NCBI GenBank assembly: GCA_910578335.1
Contig: CAJTPU010000015.1
Location: 7,414 to 71,413 of the forward strand
Direction: 5' to 3'
Length of the DNA stretch: 64,000 nt
From: an uncultured Lachnospiraceae bacterium
GTDB taxonomy: Bacteria > Bacillota > Clostridia > Lachnospirales > Lachnospiraceae
Within the stretch, counting starts at the first letter, position 1; each line of letters opens with the position of its first letter. The notes beneath the pieces were generated by a model. It saw nothing but the letters and a program-made list of their open reading frames with translations, did no database searches and was not told where the DNA came from. Shown here one piece after another: positions 44,316-52,806 of the stretch. A program made the position numbers and the translations under genes.

Positions 44316-44344
44316 AGTATAGCACGCGCACGGACACTTTGCAA
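44316..44344 (-). promoter_or_regulatory. GH3 promoter
   Basis: On the minus strand TTGCAA, 17 nt, TATACT, about 90 bp before the GH3 start. Confidence 0.75.
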
Positions 44345-44383
44345 CCCATTCTTTTCCTCATTCCCCTCAGAAAAAAGACATGG

Positions 44384-45751
44384 TTACTCCACGCCTGCCG
44401 TCCGCATTTTGCGAAACAATCTTAGGAGCACCAGCACCGCGGCAATCGCCAGCACAAATTCCGCACAAAACTGCGCGTATGCAAGTCCATAGAGCGGAAA
44501 GAGATAGTTTAACAAATAAAGCGCAGGGATTTCCAAAATAATTTTTCTGAGTACGGCAAATACAAGCGCCTTCTTGCCCATGCCGCACGCCTGAAACACG
44601 CCCACCGCCAGAAAGTCCAAAGCCAAAAAGGGCAGCGCCAGACAAAAACCGCGCAGAAAACGTGTGCCGTAGGAAACAATGGCTTCATTTTTCATAAACA
44701 TTCTGGTAAGCCCGCCCGCTCCCAGATAAAAGCCAAGCGTCGTAACACTCAGGAACGCGATAATCACTTTCAGGGCAAAGAAAATGGTCTGCTTCATGCG
44801 TCTGCCGTTGCCGCTCGCATAGTTATAGCTGACCAACGGCATAATCCCCTGTGAAAAGCCCATGGCAATGTTCATCGGCACCATATTGATTTTCTGCACA
44901 ATTCCCATCGCCGCCACCGCGTCCGCCCCAAAGGATGCAGTGAAATTGTTTAATACCGTCATACCGGTCACATTCAGCAAATTCTGAATCGCCGCGGGAA
45001 TCCCCACGCCGCAGACACCCAGCAGAATGGGCTTCTGAAAGGAAAACTTTGCAGGACTCACGCACACATACGTCTTCCCCCTCTTTATAAAAAGCAAGAC
45101 AAAGAAGTATGCACATGCCACGCAGTTGGACAAAAAGGTGGCAAGTCCGGCTCCCTCCGCTCCCATATTAAGTCCCCACGGCAGAATAAAAACGGGGTCC
45201 AGCACAATATTCAAAAGACAGCCGCTCATGGTGCCAAGACTGGCGTGAAGCGAAGCGCCCTCCGCCCGCACCAGATAAGCCATCACCACATTTAAAATTG
45301 CCGGCGCCGCACCGAAGCTCACCGTCCACTTCAGATACTCTCCCGTGGCTGCCGCCGTACCGCTGTCCGCTCCCAGCATCAAAAGCAGAGGGGATTGGAA
45401 CAATGTAAAAAAGACAGAAAACAAGATTCCGCTCACCAGCGCGCAGTAAAAACCAAACGCAGAGCTGCGGCGCACCGTATCGTAATCCTTCCTCCCAAGT
45501 GCGCGGCTCATCATGCTGGAGGAGCCGACTCCAAACAGGTTATTTACCGCATTAAACGCCAAGAGCACCGGCGCCGCCAGCGTTACCGCTGCATTCTGTA
45601 CCGGGTCATTCAAAATCCCCACAAAATAAGTGTCCGCCAGATTATATATCACCATAACCAAAGAACTGATAATGGTCGGAACCGCCAGCTTCATGACCGC
45701 CTTCGGAACCGGTATTTTTTCAAACAATTGCGTTTTCTGCATATCTTCCAT
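44384..45751 (-). CDS. MATE family efflux transporter
   Basis: About 455 residues with twelve predicted helices in two similar halves. MATE patterns are visible (PTIISSLVMVIYNLADTYFVG; NAVNNLFGVGSSSMMSRALG; GIVQKINMVPMNIAMGFSQG). The family exports cationic compounds with Na+ or H+ gradients. The start is uncertain: 45751 and 45742 are both possible and neither has a strong ribosome site; the frame is open to 45796. It is transcribed away from the long gene-free region to its right. Confidence 0.88.
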   Translation of the reverse strand: MEDMQKTQLFEKIPVPKAVMKLAVPTIISSLVMVIYNLADTYFVGILNDPVQNAAVTLAAPVLLAFNAVNNLFGVGSSSMMSRALGRKDYDTVRRSSAFGFYCALVSGILFSVFFTLFQSPLLLMLGADSGTAAATGEYLKWTVSFGAAPAILNVVMAYLVRAEGASLHASLGTMSGCLLNIVLDPVFILPWGLNMGAEGAGLATFLSNCVACAYFFVLLFIKRGKTYVCVSPAKFSFQKPILLGVCGVGIPAAIQNLLNVTGMTVLNNFTASFGADAVAAMGIVQKINMVPMNIAMGFSQGIMPLVSYNYASGNGRRMKQTIFFALKVIIAFLSVTTLGFYLGAGGLTRMFMKNEAIVSYGTRFLRGFCLALPFLALDFLAVGVFQACGMGKKALVFAVLRKIILEIPALYLLNYLFPLYGLAYAQFCAEFVLAIAAVLVLLRLFRKMRTAGVE

Positions 45752-45862
45752 ATTGCAAAACCAAGCCTTTCCGCCTTTGCGCAGACACGCAGGCAAATAC
45801 TATTTTAGCACGCCGCCGTCAGGAAATCAATCCGGGACGTTTTTGAAAAGAGGGGTTGCTTG

Positions 45863-45875
45863 TGACGCTGCGTCA
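45863..45875. promoter_or_regulatory. TGACGC-T-GCGTCA palindrome upstream of MATE gene
   Basis: A perfect 13-bp palindrome about 110 bp upstream of the MATE start. Possible operator; no regulator is adjacent. Confidence 0.35.
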
Positions 45876-45914
45876 TGAGGTATGATGGGCAATAGGAAGC
45901 GTTTAGACGGATTG

Positions 45915-46175
45915 AAAGCAGCGTGTACGGATTTAGGGTTGGGGTCAAATGGGAGGAAAGAATCTGCGCGCTCTCCATTGCACCAGACATTCCAATGAGC
46001 CTCTAAAACGAAAATCGTGTCAGCAATGGCTTCCACGATTTTTGAGTCTCATTTCCATGGTGCAAAAGTCGTTTGCACAGATTCTTCCCTCCCATTTGAC
46101 GACGCCGCCTAAAGCAGTCTTTACACTTTTTGATGCGTTGTTTACAGCAGATTCTTGCACTCTTGACGCTGCTTT
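45915..46175. repeat. Large nested inverted repeat in the 45.8-46.5 kb gene-free stretch
   Basis: The gene-free stretch 45752-46474 holds this structure and the repeat element beside it. The main arms are 45944-45966 and 46078-46100 (23 bp, one mismatch). Inside are TTGCACCA/TGGTGCAA (45978-45985, 46058-46065), AATGAG/CTCATT and AAAATCGTG/CACGATTTT (46011-46019, 46034-46042). Outside, AAAGCAGCGT (45915-45924) can pair with ACGCTGCTTT (46166-46175), which on the plus strand runs into six T. It may be a structured RNA ending in a terminator, or a small non-autonomous mobile element. No protein-like reading frame was accepted. Confidence 0.7.
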
Positions 46176-46239
46176 TTTACTACAAAGCTTTTAGAAAAAA
46201 TACAACGTCTCGCTAATTGCCTACTATAAAACCTCAGTC

Positions 46240-46440
46240 AATTGCGAAACTCCCCTTTGCCAGTCCCGAATTGTGTAACTTGTGTGTTCTTACAGCAGAC
46301 CCTTGATTACCGTTGGTACTTAGCTGCCGTATTTTGGCAGCTTACGTACCACTACGGTAATCTCGGAGCGAAAGCGCGTCTGCGTTAGAATATACAAGGT
46401 ACACAATGACACTCGCATAATTACTGAATTTCGCAATTAC
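46240..46440 (+). repeat. Structured interspersed repeat, copy 1
   Basis: A 201-bp element with 10-bp terminal inverted repeats (AATTGCGAAA / TTTCGCAATT). A 21-bp stem is formed by 46270-46290 and 46387-46407 (18 Watson-Crick pairs, two G-U, one mismatch), then GCAGAC/GTCTGC, then an inner hairpin GATTACCGT/ACGGTAATC capped by GGTAC/GTACC and AGCTGCC/GGCAGCT, and a GCGAAAGC mini-hairpin at 46368-46375. It ends 34 bp before an ABC ATPase start. A second copy is at 54255-54471 with different inner sequence. The strand given is arbitrary. Confidence 0.85.
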
Positions 46441-46474
46441 CTAATAAAAAACCTTTCCGAAAGGAGCATCACAC

Positions 46475-47284
46475 ATGAACACAGCCATACAAGTCCGCGC
46501 TCTAAAAAAGAGCTACGGCACCACCACCATCCTCAAAGGACTCGATTTTGAAATTGCAAAAGGGGAAATCTTTGCCCTGCTTGGCGTGAACGGCGCAGGC
46601 AAAACCACTACGCTGGAATGTATCGAAGGACTGAAAAAATATGACAGCGGCTCCATCACCGTAAACGGAAAAACGGGTATCCAGCTCCAGTCCTCATCCC
46701 TGCCCGCCCACATCAGACCTATGGAAGCTGTGCGCCTCTTTGCCAAATGGAACAACAGCAAAGTAAATGACGCCGTCCTTGCAGCCCTTGAGATACCGGA
46801 ATTTTCCAAAAAACAGTATCTGCAGCTCTCCACAGGGCAAAAGCGGCGGCTGCACCTTGCGCTTGCCCTTATCGGCAATCCGGATATTCTTTTTCTGGAC
46901 GAGCCGACTGCAGGACTCGACGTGGAAGGCAGGGTGTCCCTGCACGACCAAATCCGCCGGCTGAAGGCAGAGGGCAAAACAATAGTTCTGGCAAGTCACG
47001 ATATGGCGGAGGTGGAAACGCTGTGCGACCGGATTGCCGTTTTAAAAGAGGGCAGTATTGTGTTCTGCGGCACGGCTTCGGAACTGACCGAAAAGATGGG
47101 GCAAAAGTATTTGATTCACATAAAAACAAATCAAGGCACCTGCACTTATAAGACAGACAATATTGAAGACACCCTGCTTTCCCTGCTGGGCAACCTGAAG
47201 CAAAAGGGACTGCGCATATCGGATATTAAAGTGGACAGAGGCTCATTGGAAGAGCATTTTATGGAAATGGTAAGGAGGAAATAA
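46475..47284 (+). CDS. ABC transporter ATP-binding protein
   Basis: A 269-residue ATPase: Walker A GVNGAGKTT, signature LSTGQKRRLHLALAL, Walker B ILFLDEPTAGLD and switch SHDMAEVETLC. The C-terminal about 50 residues form the extra domain seen in CcmA/drug-export type ATPases. AAGGAG lies 8 nt before the ATG. It is followed after 3 bp by its permease gene. The pair is an exporter of unknown cargo, and it lies directly behind the structured repeat at 46.2-46.4 kb. Confidence 0.93.
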   Translation: MNTAIQVRALKKSYGTTTILKGLDFEIAKGEIFALLGVNGAGKTTTLECIEGLKKYDSGSITVNGKTGIQLQSSSLPAHIRPMEAVRLFAKWNNSKVNDAVLAALEIPEFSKKQYLQLSTGQKRRLHLALALIGNPDILFLDEPTAGLDVEGRVSLHDQIRRLKAEGKTIVLASHDMAEVETLCDRIAVLKEGSIVFCGTASELTEKMGQKYLIHIKTNQGTCTYKTDNIEDTLLSLLGNLKQKGLRISDIKVDRGSLEEHFMEMVRRK

Positions 47285-47287
47285 AAA

Positions 47288-48013
47288 ATGAGACATATCA
47301 ACACCTTTTTGTACAGCGTGGCATTGCAGTGTAAGCTGGATATCCGGAGTAAATCTTTGCTGGTAACCTGCTATGCCGTTCCCCTTCTCTTCTTTCTTCT
47401 TATGGGCGGTATCTTTACCTCGGTCATGCCCGAAATGAAAGAAACACTGATACCGTCCATGATTGTGATGGGCGTATCCATGGGCGCCTTTATCGGACTT
47501 CCGCCTTCCCTGATTGAAACCTACGGGAGCGAAATCAAAAAAAGCTATAAGGCAAATGGCGTGCCTTTATTTTTGGGACTTGCGGCAATGTTTTTTTCCG
47601 CATTTTTCCATTTGATGATTATGTGCTGCATCATACTTTTTCTTGCGCCGCTTCTTTTTCACGCTGCGCCGCCGGCTGATTTTCCCTCCTTCTTCTTATC
47701 GCTTGCCATCTACACCGCCGGTTCGCTGGGTATAGGAAGTGTTTTGGGATTATTCGTAAAAAATCAGGCAAAAATGACTATGATTTCACAGCTTGTATTT
47801 TTACCGTCCATCATGCTTTCCGGTATTATGTTTCCGTTAACGCTTCTCCCAAAAGCGCTCAGCCTGACGGGCAAAATCTTTCCTGCCTTCTGGGGATACC
47901 TGCTTTTGCAGGACGGCGGACTAACATTTACAAATTTTATTTACCTGCTGCTTCTGTTTTTTGCAGCGCTTCTCCTGTGTGGAATCAAAACCCATACCAT
48001 GAAATCTTTTTGA
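47288..48013 (+). CDS. ABC-2 type exporter permease
   Basis: A 241-residue membrane protein with six predicted helices, the standard ABC-2 length. The motif FLPSIMLSGIMFPLTLLPKA near residue 175 is the usual conserved loop before helix 5. It has an AAGGAGG ribosome site within the end of the ATPase gene and is its obligate partner. Confidence 0.9.
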   Translation: MRHINTFLYSVALQCKLDIRSKSLLVTCYAVPLLFFLLMGGIFTSVMPEMKETLIPSMIVMGVSMGAFIGLPPSLIETYGSEIKKSYKANGVPLFLGLAAMFFSAFFHLMIMCCIILFLAPLLFHAAPPADFPSFFLSLAIYTAGSLGIGSVLGLFVKNQAKMTMISQLVFLPSIMLSGIMFPLTLLPKALSLTGKIFPAFWGYLLLQDGGLTFTNFIYLLLLFFAALLLCGIKTHTMKSF

Positions 48014-48056
48014 AAAACTTACCATAATATTTTTTTCTTCTATGCCAATACTAACA

Positions 48057-48161
48057 TCAAGATAAGTGATAACAACACACTTAATGCGGAAAACAGTCTC
48101 CGATTACGGATACGCTGTGCAGTAATCTCCGGGATAAGTGGTTATTATCCACTTATCTTGA
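48057..48161. promoter_or_regulatory. Competing inverted repeats upstream of the spore protein gene
   Basis: TCAAGATAAGTG (48057-48068) can pair with CACTTATCTTGA (48150-48161). The same right arm can pair more closely with GATAAGTGG (48133-48141) around a 7-nt loop. Two pairings that exclude each other suggest a switch, or an ordinary terminator/operator. No clear sigma-G promoter was identified before the spore gene. Confidence 0.45.
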
Positions 48162-48219
48162 AGATAGATTGCAAGCAGAAGTCTTGTAAAAAAACAAAAG
48201 CGTTTGGAGGTGAAAAAGA

Positions 48220-48420
48220 ATGGCAAGCAACAAGACGAATAGAGTAGAAGTTCCTGAAGCTAAGGCAGCTCTGGACCGTTTCAAAACTGAAGTTGCTTCT
48301 GAACTTGGCGTAAACTTAAAGGAGGGTTACAATGGTGACCTGACTTCTAAGGAAGCTGGTTCTATCGGCGGCGAGATGGTTCGTAGAATGATTAAGAAGC
48401 AGGAAGAATCCATGAAATAA
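48220..48420 (+). CDS. Alpha/beta-type small acid-soluble spore protein
   Basis: A 66-residue protein with the alpha/beta SASP pattern: EVPEAKAALDRFKTEVASELG, the germination-protease site region around Glu in TEVASELG, then LTSKEAGSIGGEMVRRMI. SASPs coat spore DNA in the core and protect it from UV and heat, and are degraded on germination. GGAGGTGA lies upstream. Codon use favours strong expression. It shows that the organism can form endospores. A bidirectional terminator follows. Confidence 0.96.
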   Translation: MASNKTNRVEVPEAKAALDRFKTEVASELGVNLKEGYNGDLTSKEAGSIGGEMVRRMIKKQEESMK

Positions 48421-48440
48421 GAAGAAAACAAAACGGCGGG

Positions 48441-48461
48441 AGGCACTTTTTAAAAGTGCCT
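48441..48461. terminator. Terminator between SASP and GGDEF genes
   Basis: AGGCACTTTT and AAAAGTGCCT pair perfectly and are followed by CTCCTGTTTT on the plus strand; A-rich DNA on the other side could serve the convergent GGDEF gene. Confidence 0.78.
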
Positions 48462-48469
48462 CTCCTGTT

Positions 48470-49813
48470 TTATAACAAATTTTCTTTTTTCATATACATT
48501 TCCATTTTGTCTTCATACATCCGGTTATCCGCCTCTGCAATCAGGGCATCCGGACTTTGTCTGCCGTCAACGCGCCACACAAAGCCCAGCGCCATCATTG
48601 CATCCGACTTCTTCATATCCTCCCTGACAAGCTCCACGCGCTTTAACAGCTCTTCCTCCGAAATCCCCTCACACAGAACGAGAAATTCATCACCGCCCAC
48701 GCGGAATAAATCGTATTCCCCGAATTCCCTTTCCAGACATTCACTCGCACGGATTAAAAGCTCATCCCCGGCGCCATGACCTTTGGTGTCATTGGCTTTC
48801 TTTAACCCCATCACGTCGCAGTACAAAAGCCCAATGCTTTTTTCCGGCTTTATTTTGGCAATCGCCTCGTTCATGGCATGGCGGTTTCCGATTCCCGTAA
48901 GCTGGTCTAAAAAGCACAATTCTTCCAGCCTTCTGACCAGATTCCGGCGCCGCAGAACCGAAACCAGAAAATATCCGAGCGTCTGCAGCATGTGTGTAAT
49001 ATGGTATAAAAATTTCTCCGGCGGATTATCCACGCCATAAAAACCGATAATCTTTTTTTCACTGATAATAGGACTTACCACCAGCGACCGTATATTCTGC
49101 GGCTTTAAATATTCATACACATCGGGGTCTGTTTCCCTGATATTTTCCACATTGCCGATAATAACACTTTCCCCGTTTGCAAACCTCTGATACCACAGCG
49201 AAACCACCTCCACAGGTACTGCCTGCAGATTCTCTTTTTGCGGCTCAACGCCGTTTGCACACCACTCGTATGTATTTTTGCAGGTGCCGTTCTCCATATC
49301 CTCAAAAATATAGGCGCGCTCACTGTTAAAAAACTGCCCGATATACTCCATCAGCACTTCTATGGACTGCTCCGGCGTAGGCGCGGACAGCGCAATCCGC
49401 AGCCCCTCGTTAATCATAACCTCATTCTGCTCATATTCTTTTCCCAGCCTGCCCCAGTCGCCAATATTTACGGCAAGCTCAAAGCGGTATCTCCTGCCGT
49501 CCGCTTCCATCAGCGTATTTTTCAAAAGCAGCTTCTTGCCGATAACCGGTCTGTAACATACCTCTTCCAGGAATCTCCCCTGCTCCAGCTTTTCATTGCT
49601 GCACGCGGCACAGGGCATCAGGCTTCCCGAAATCACCTCATAGCACTTTTTTCCTTTTATCTCTTCCAGAGACTGCAGTCCGTGCAGTTCCCGCGCCAGA
49701 CGGTTCATGTAAACCAGTTCATGACTGTCTATATCCGACACGTATACGATTTCATTCAGTTCCTCATAAAATTCCCATATTTTCCGTATCTCGTCAAACG
49801 CTGTTTTTTCCAT
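48470..49813 (-). CDS. Diguanylate cyclase with PAS and GAF domains
   Basis: About 447 residues. A PAS domain lies at about 10-120 (IVYVSDIDSHELVYMN, with a CxxC pair CAAC and Cys in KKCYEV), a GAF domain at about 140-285 and a GGDEF domain at the C-terminus with intact FRVGGDEFLVLC. It would make cyclic di-GMP in response to a signal. The ATG at 49813 is preferred over the preceding TTG; AGAGG lies 6 nt upstream. No EAL partner is present, so the output acts elsewhere. Confidence 0.9.
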   Translation of the reverse strand: MEKTAFDEIRKIWEFYEELNEIVYVSDIDSHELVYMNRLARELHGLQSLEEIKGKKCYEVISGSLMPCAACSNEKLEQGRFLEEVCYRPVIGKKLLLKNTLMEADGRRYRFELAVNIGDWGRLGKEYEQNEVMINEGLRIALSAPTPEQSIEVLMEYIGQFFNSERAYIFEDMENGTCKNTYEWCANGVEPQKENLQAVPVEVVSLWYQRFANGESVIIGNVENIRETDPDVYEYLKPQNIRSLVVSPIISEKKIIGFYGVDNPPEKFLYHITHMLQTLGYFLVSVLRRRNLVRRLEELCFLDQLTGIGNRHAMNEAIAKIKPEKSIGLLYCDVMGLKKANDTKGHGAGDELLIRASECLEREFGEYDLFRVGGDEFLVLCEGISEEELLKRVELVREDMKKSDAMMALGFVWRVDGRQSPDALIAEADNRMYEDKMEMYMKKENLL

Positions 49814-49918
49814 CAATTTCCTCTTACTCCTCGTGTCTCGCCTTTTTATGTATTATATATTCCCGTTTCCATGTTGTCTACCCATAGAGATATTTGATGA
49901 GATTTTAGCGAAAATTGT

Positions 49919-51919
49919 CTACACCTTAAAGGATGCAACCGTCCGGTTAAGCAGCCCGCTCAGCCGAAACAGCTCCTGCATCTGTGAAAGAACCGCCTCC
50001 GCATTTTCATTGGAATTGTCCGCCGATTGCTCCATATCCTGCATATGCCCTGCAATCTTTTCCACAAGCGCCGCAATGGCATGTATCGATTCGCTGATGC
50101 CCTCCATGCTGGTGCTCATCTCCTGCGAAGCGCTTCCCAGCTCGCCTGAAATGCCGCTGTAAAACGCCGCATCCTGCTCATACATCTTTGCCAGCTCCGT
50201 CATGCCGCGGTAATCCTTCATCACCTTTCCGTTCATGAAGTCGAGCAGCTTCGCCGAGCTTTGAGAAAGCGCTGATACATTCTGCACCACATCATCCGTC
50301 ACCTGCCGTATCTTATCCACTGCCTGTCTGGAATTGTCCGCCAGACTGCGGATTTCCTCCGCCACAACGGCAAAGCCCTTGCCCGCATCTCCGGCGCGCG
50401 CCGCTTCTATGGAAGCATTCAGCGCAAGCAGATTGGTCTGTGAACTGATGGACAGGATTTCTTCCGCAAGCGTATGAATCTCCCGCACCTTCTGACTGTC
50501 TGCAATCGCTCCCTCCAGCTCTTTCTTGGTCTCCTGATAAAGTGTAACTGCCTCTGTTCCCGATATTTCAGAGGTCTCATACTGCTTTTTGGCGCGACGC
50601 ATGATGTCGGCTGACTGTCCCGCCGCCTCTCCTGCTTTTCCCGCCACCTTTTCTATCATGCCGCCGAGCGCCTCGCCGGTATCCTTTATGCGCTCCGCCA
50701 GTTTTCCAGCCTCAAGCGTCTGTTCCATCACATCGCCTGCCGATTCGGCGATATCACTGATATCCCTTGAGAGCGCCGTCATCTTCACGGAAGTATCATC
50801 CGCAATCATGTTGATGCTCTCCGCCTCCCGCTTGGTATTGAGAATAATGCCCCGAATCTGCTGTTTTACTTCCACGGTCGCCGTCCGAATCTGTTCCGTT
50901 TCGTTTTTATATTCCTTGGGAATCCCTTTCTGCACCACAATATTTTCCGAAAAATCCCCTGAGGCAAACTGTTTTAACATCTGCACGGGCGCTAACGTCC
51001 TGCCAATGATGCCCGTCATAAAGACCACCACAACCGCAATTACCACAAGGGCAATCATTGCCGCCACCGCAATCATGGCTGTAAGAGAATTTCTCACGTT
51101 TGCAGTAGGCGCCGCCACACCCAGCATCCACCCGCTTCCGCTGATTTTCTCCGCCGCAAAGTAACACGCCGTGCCATCGTAATCCGTAAGCTTCACCACA
51201 CTGCCTTCCCCGCCGCCTAACAGGGCTTCCAGCTTCGGCAGGATATCCGAAACGGCTACCGCCGTGGTTTCGGTGGGTTCATAATCTTTGTTTCTGTGTG
51301 CCACATAATGTCCGCTGCTGTCCACAAGAAAGCCATACACTCCATCCGCATAGCCGATGCTCCCCGTCAGGTTCGTCACGGTTCCCAGCGTCACATCCAG
51401 ACCGATAACCGCTTCCAGCTTTCCGTCTATGTATACCGGCGAAGCAATGGTCGTGCACATCTGATTGGTGAGCACATCCCAGTAGGGGTCCGTCACTATG
51501 GTTCTCCCTGCTTCTGCCGCCTGTTTGTACCATCCTCTCTGGACGGGGTCATAGCCCTCCGGTATCGCCGCCTCCCTGTTTGACTGAATAAAATCGCTGT
51601 TTTTCGTGCCGCAGTACAGGTTCAAAAGCTCCGTCCTGTCAGCCGCATGGGCATCTAACGCCGCCTGAATAAAATGCAAATCGGTGTCACCTGATGCCTC
51701 AATGCTGTTTGCGGCTCCCTGCGCCAGCATCTTTTCATTTTCTATCCATGTATTAATCTCTTCCGCATACTTGCCCGCATTGAGCTGCAGGGCCTCTGTC
51801 TGGTCCTGTATCAGACGCCTGCCGGCGACCGCCGCAATCCCCGCCGTCGTAAACAGAATGCTTGCCGCCACAATACAGATAACGCTGATAGTCAGTCTCC
51901 CCTTTATCGTTCGTCCCAT
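49919..51919 (-). CDS. Methyl-accepting chemotaxis protein
   Basis: A 666-residue receptor: helix 1 near 8-30, a dCache-type extracellular sensor (about 35-275, with RGWYKQAAEAGRTIVTDPYWD), helix 2 near 282-310, a HAMP region and a long cytoplasmic signalling coiled coil with the conserved hairpin (SQTNLLALNASIEAARAGDAGKGFAVVAEEI, shown here as parts SQTNLLALNASIEA and GDAGKGFAVVAEEI). It controls flagellar rotation or a similar chemosensory output. Together with the GGDEF gene it indicates a motile or surface-sensing lifestyle. Confidence 0.95.
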   Translation of the reverse strand: MGRTIKGRLTISVICIVAASILFTTAGIAAVAGRRLIQDQTEALQLNAGKYAEEINTWIENEKMLAQGAANSIEASGDTDLHFIQAALDAHAADRTELLNLYCGTKNSDFIQSNREAAIPEGYDPVQRGWYKQAAEAGRTIVTDPYWDVLTNQMCTTIASPVYIDGKLEAVIGLDVTLGTVTNLTGSIGYADGVYGFLVDSSGHYVAHRNKDYEPTETTAVAVSDILPKLEALLGGGEGSVVKLTDYDGTACYFAAEKISGSGWMLGVAAPTANVRNSLTAMIAVAAMIALVVIAVVVVFMTGIIGRTLAPVQMLKQFASGDFSENIVVQKGIPKEYKNETEQIRTATVEVKQQIRGIILNTKREAESINMIADDTSVKMTALSRDISDIAESAGDVMEQTLEAGKLAERIKDTGEALGGMIEKVAGKAGEAAGQSADIMRRAKKQYETSEISGTEAVTLYQETKKELEGAIADSQKVREIHTLAEEILSISSQTNLLALNASIEAARAGDAGKGFAVVAEEIRSLADNSRQAVDKIRQVTDDVVQNVSALSQSSAKLLDFMNGKVMKDYRGMTELAKMYEQDAAFYSGISGELGSASQEMSTSMEGISESIHAIAALVEKIAGHMQDMEQSADNSNENAEAVLSQMQELFRLSGLLNRTVASFKV

Positions 51920-52047
51920 GATGCATCTCTCCCTTTTAGCCGGTTTTGTTATTTATACTATTTTATCTTAGCATGATTTGAGGGAAATTCCTCTTTATGG
52001 GATAATTCGCACATATTGCGGGATATTTTGTGTCATTTCGCGATTCG

Positions 52048-52770
52048 CTATGTATCAAAATAGTAAGAAAAATACGCTTTTCGAAACTCTGCTATTTTAT
52101 TTTTGGGTATATAAATCCGGCTGCCGTTGTCCATATGAATCTCTTCCTTCTCCACAACGGCAATATGCTGCATGTTCAAAATAAACGAACTGCCGCAGCG
52201 GCAGAACTGCGGAAACCTCTCCAAAATTCCATACAGCTCACCACCCGTCATCCGAACCCGCAAATCCATCTCTTCCAGATGAATCACCTGATAATTTTTC
52301 TGCGTTTCGCAGTAAACAACCGCAGCCGGACTAAACTGGCGGATACCTCCTGCAACCCGGATTACAACAAAATCCTCCGCAGCCTTTTGCAGCGCTTCAA
52401 AAGCAATGTCCATAGCATGAAAAAACTTTTCCTTCTTTACCGGCTTTACAATATACTGCAGCGCATCAACCTCATACGCCTCCAGTGCGTATTCCGGCGA
52501 AGTAGTCAAAAAAATAATAGGCGCCTTTACGCCCAGCCGCCTTAACTCAAAAGCCGCCTCCAGTCCGGTTTTTCCCGACATAAAAATATCCAGAAGCAGG
52601 ATATCGGGGCTTTCCCGCTTTTTGCTGACTGCCGCAAGTAACGCCTCCCCGCTCTCATATCTGTCTATAACATATTTTTCGTTTCTTTTTTCCCTTCCAT
52701 ATGCTGCAAGCAGCGCCTCCACCCTGTTAAGCTCTGCCGCCACATCATCGCATAACGCTATCCTGTACAT
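52048..52770 (-). CDS. LytTR response regulator
   Basis: A 240-residue regulator with receiver domain (phospho-acceptor D61 in LLLDIFMSG) and a C-terminal LytTR DNA-binding domain (FVVIRVAGGIRQF; FCRCGSSFILNMQHI). Such proteins control peptide-signalled traits such as quorum sensing or bacteriocins. No cognate HPK10-type sensor is adjacent, so it is an orphan here. GGGGGAAGGGG lies upstream. Confidence 0.93.
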   Translation of the reverse strand: MYRIALCDDVAAELNRVEALLAAYGREKRNEKYVIDRYESGEALLAAVSKKRESPDILLLDIFMSGKTGLEAAFELRRLGVKAPIIFLTTSPEYALEAYEVDALQYIVKPVKKEKFFHAMDIAFEALQKAAEDFVVIRVAGGIRQFSPAAVVYCETQKNYQVIHLEEMDLRVRMTGGELYGILERFPQFCRCGSSFILNMQHIAVVEKEEIHMDNGSRIYIPKNKIAEFRKAYFSYYFDT

Positions 52771-52806
52771 AAAACCCCTTCCCCCTTTATGGCTGCTGCC
52801 TGCATT

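Noticed and set aside
45805..46194. Short frames on both strands in the gene-free stretch
   Set aside because: They run through the large inverted repeat, which produces mirrored open frames; none has a ribosome site or family-like pattern.
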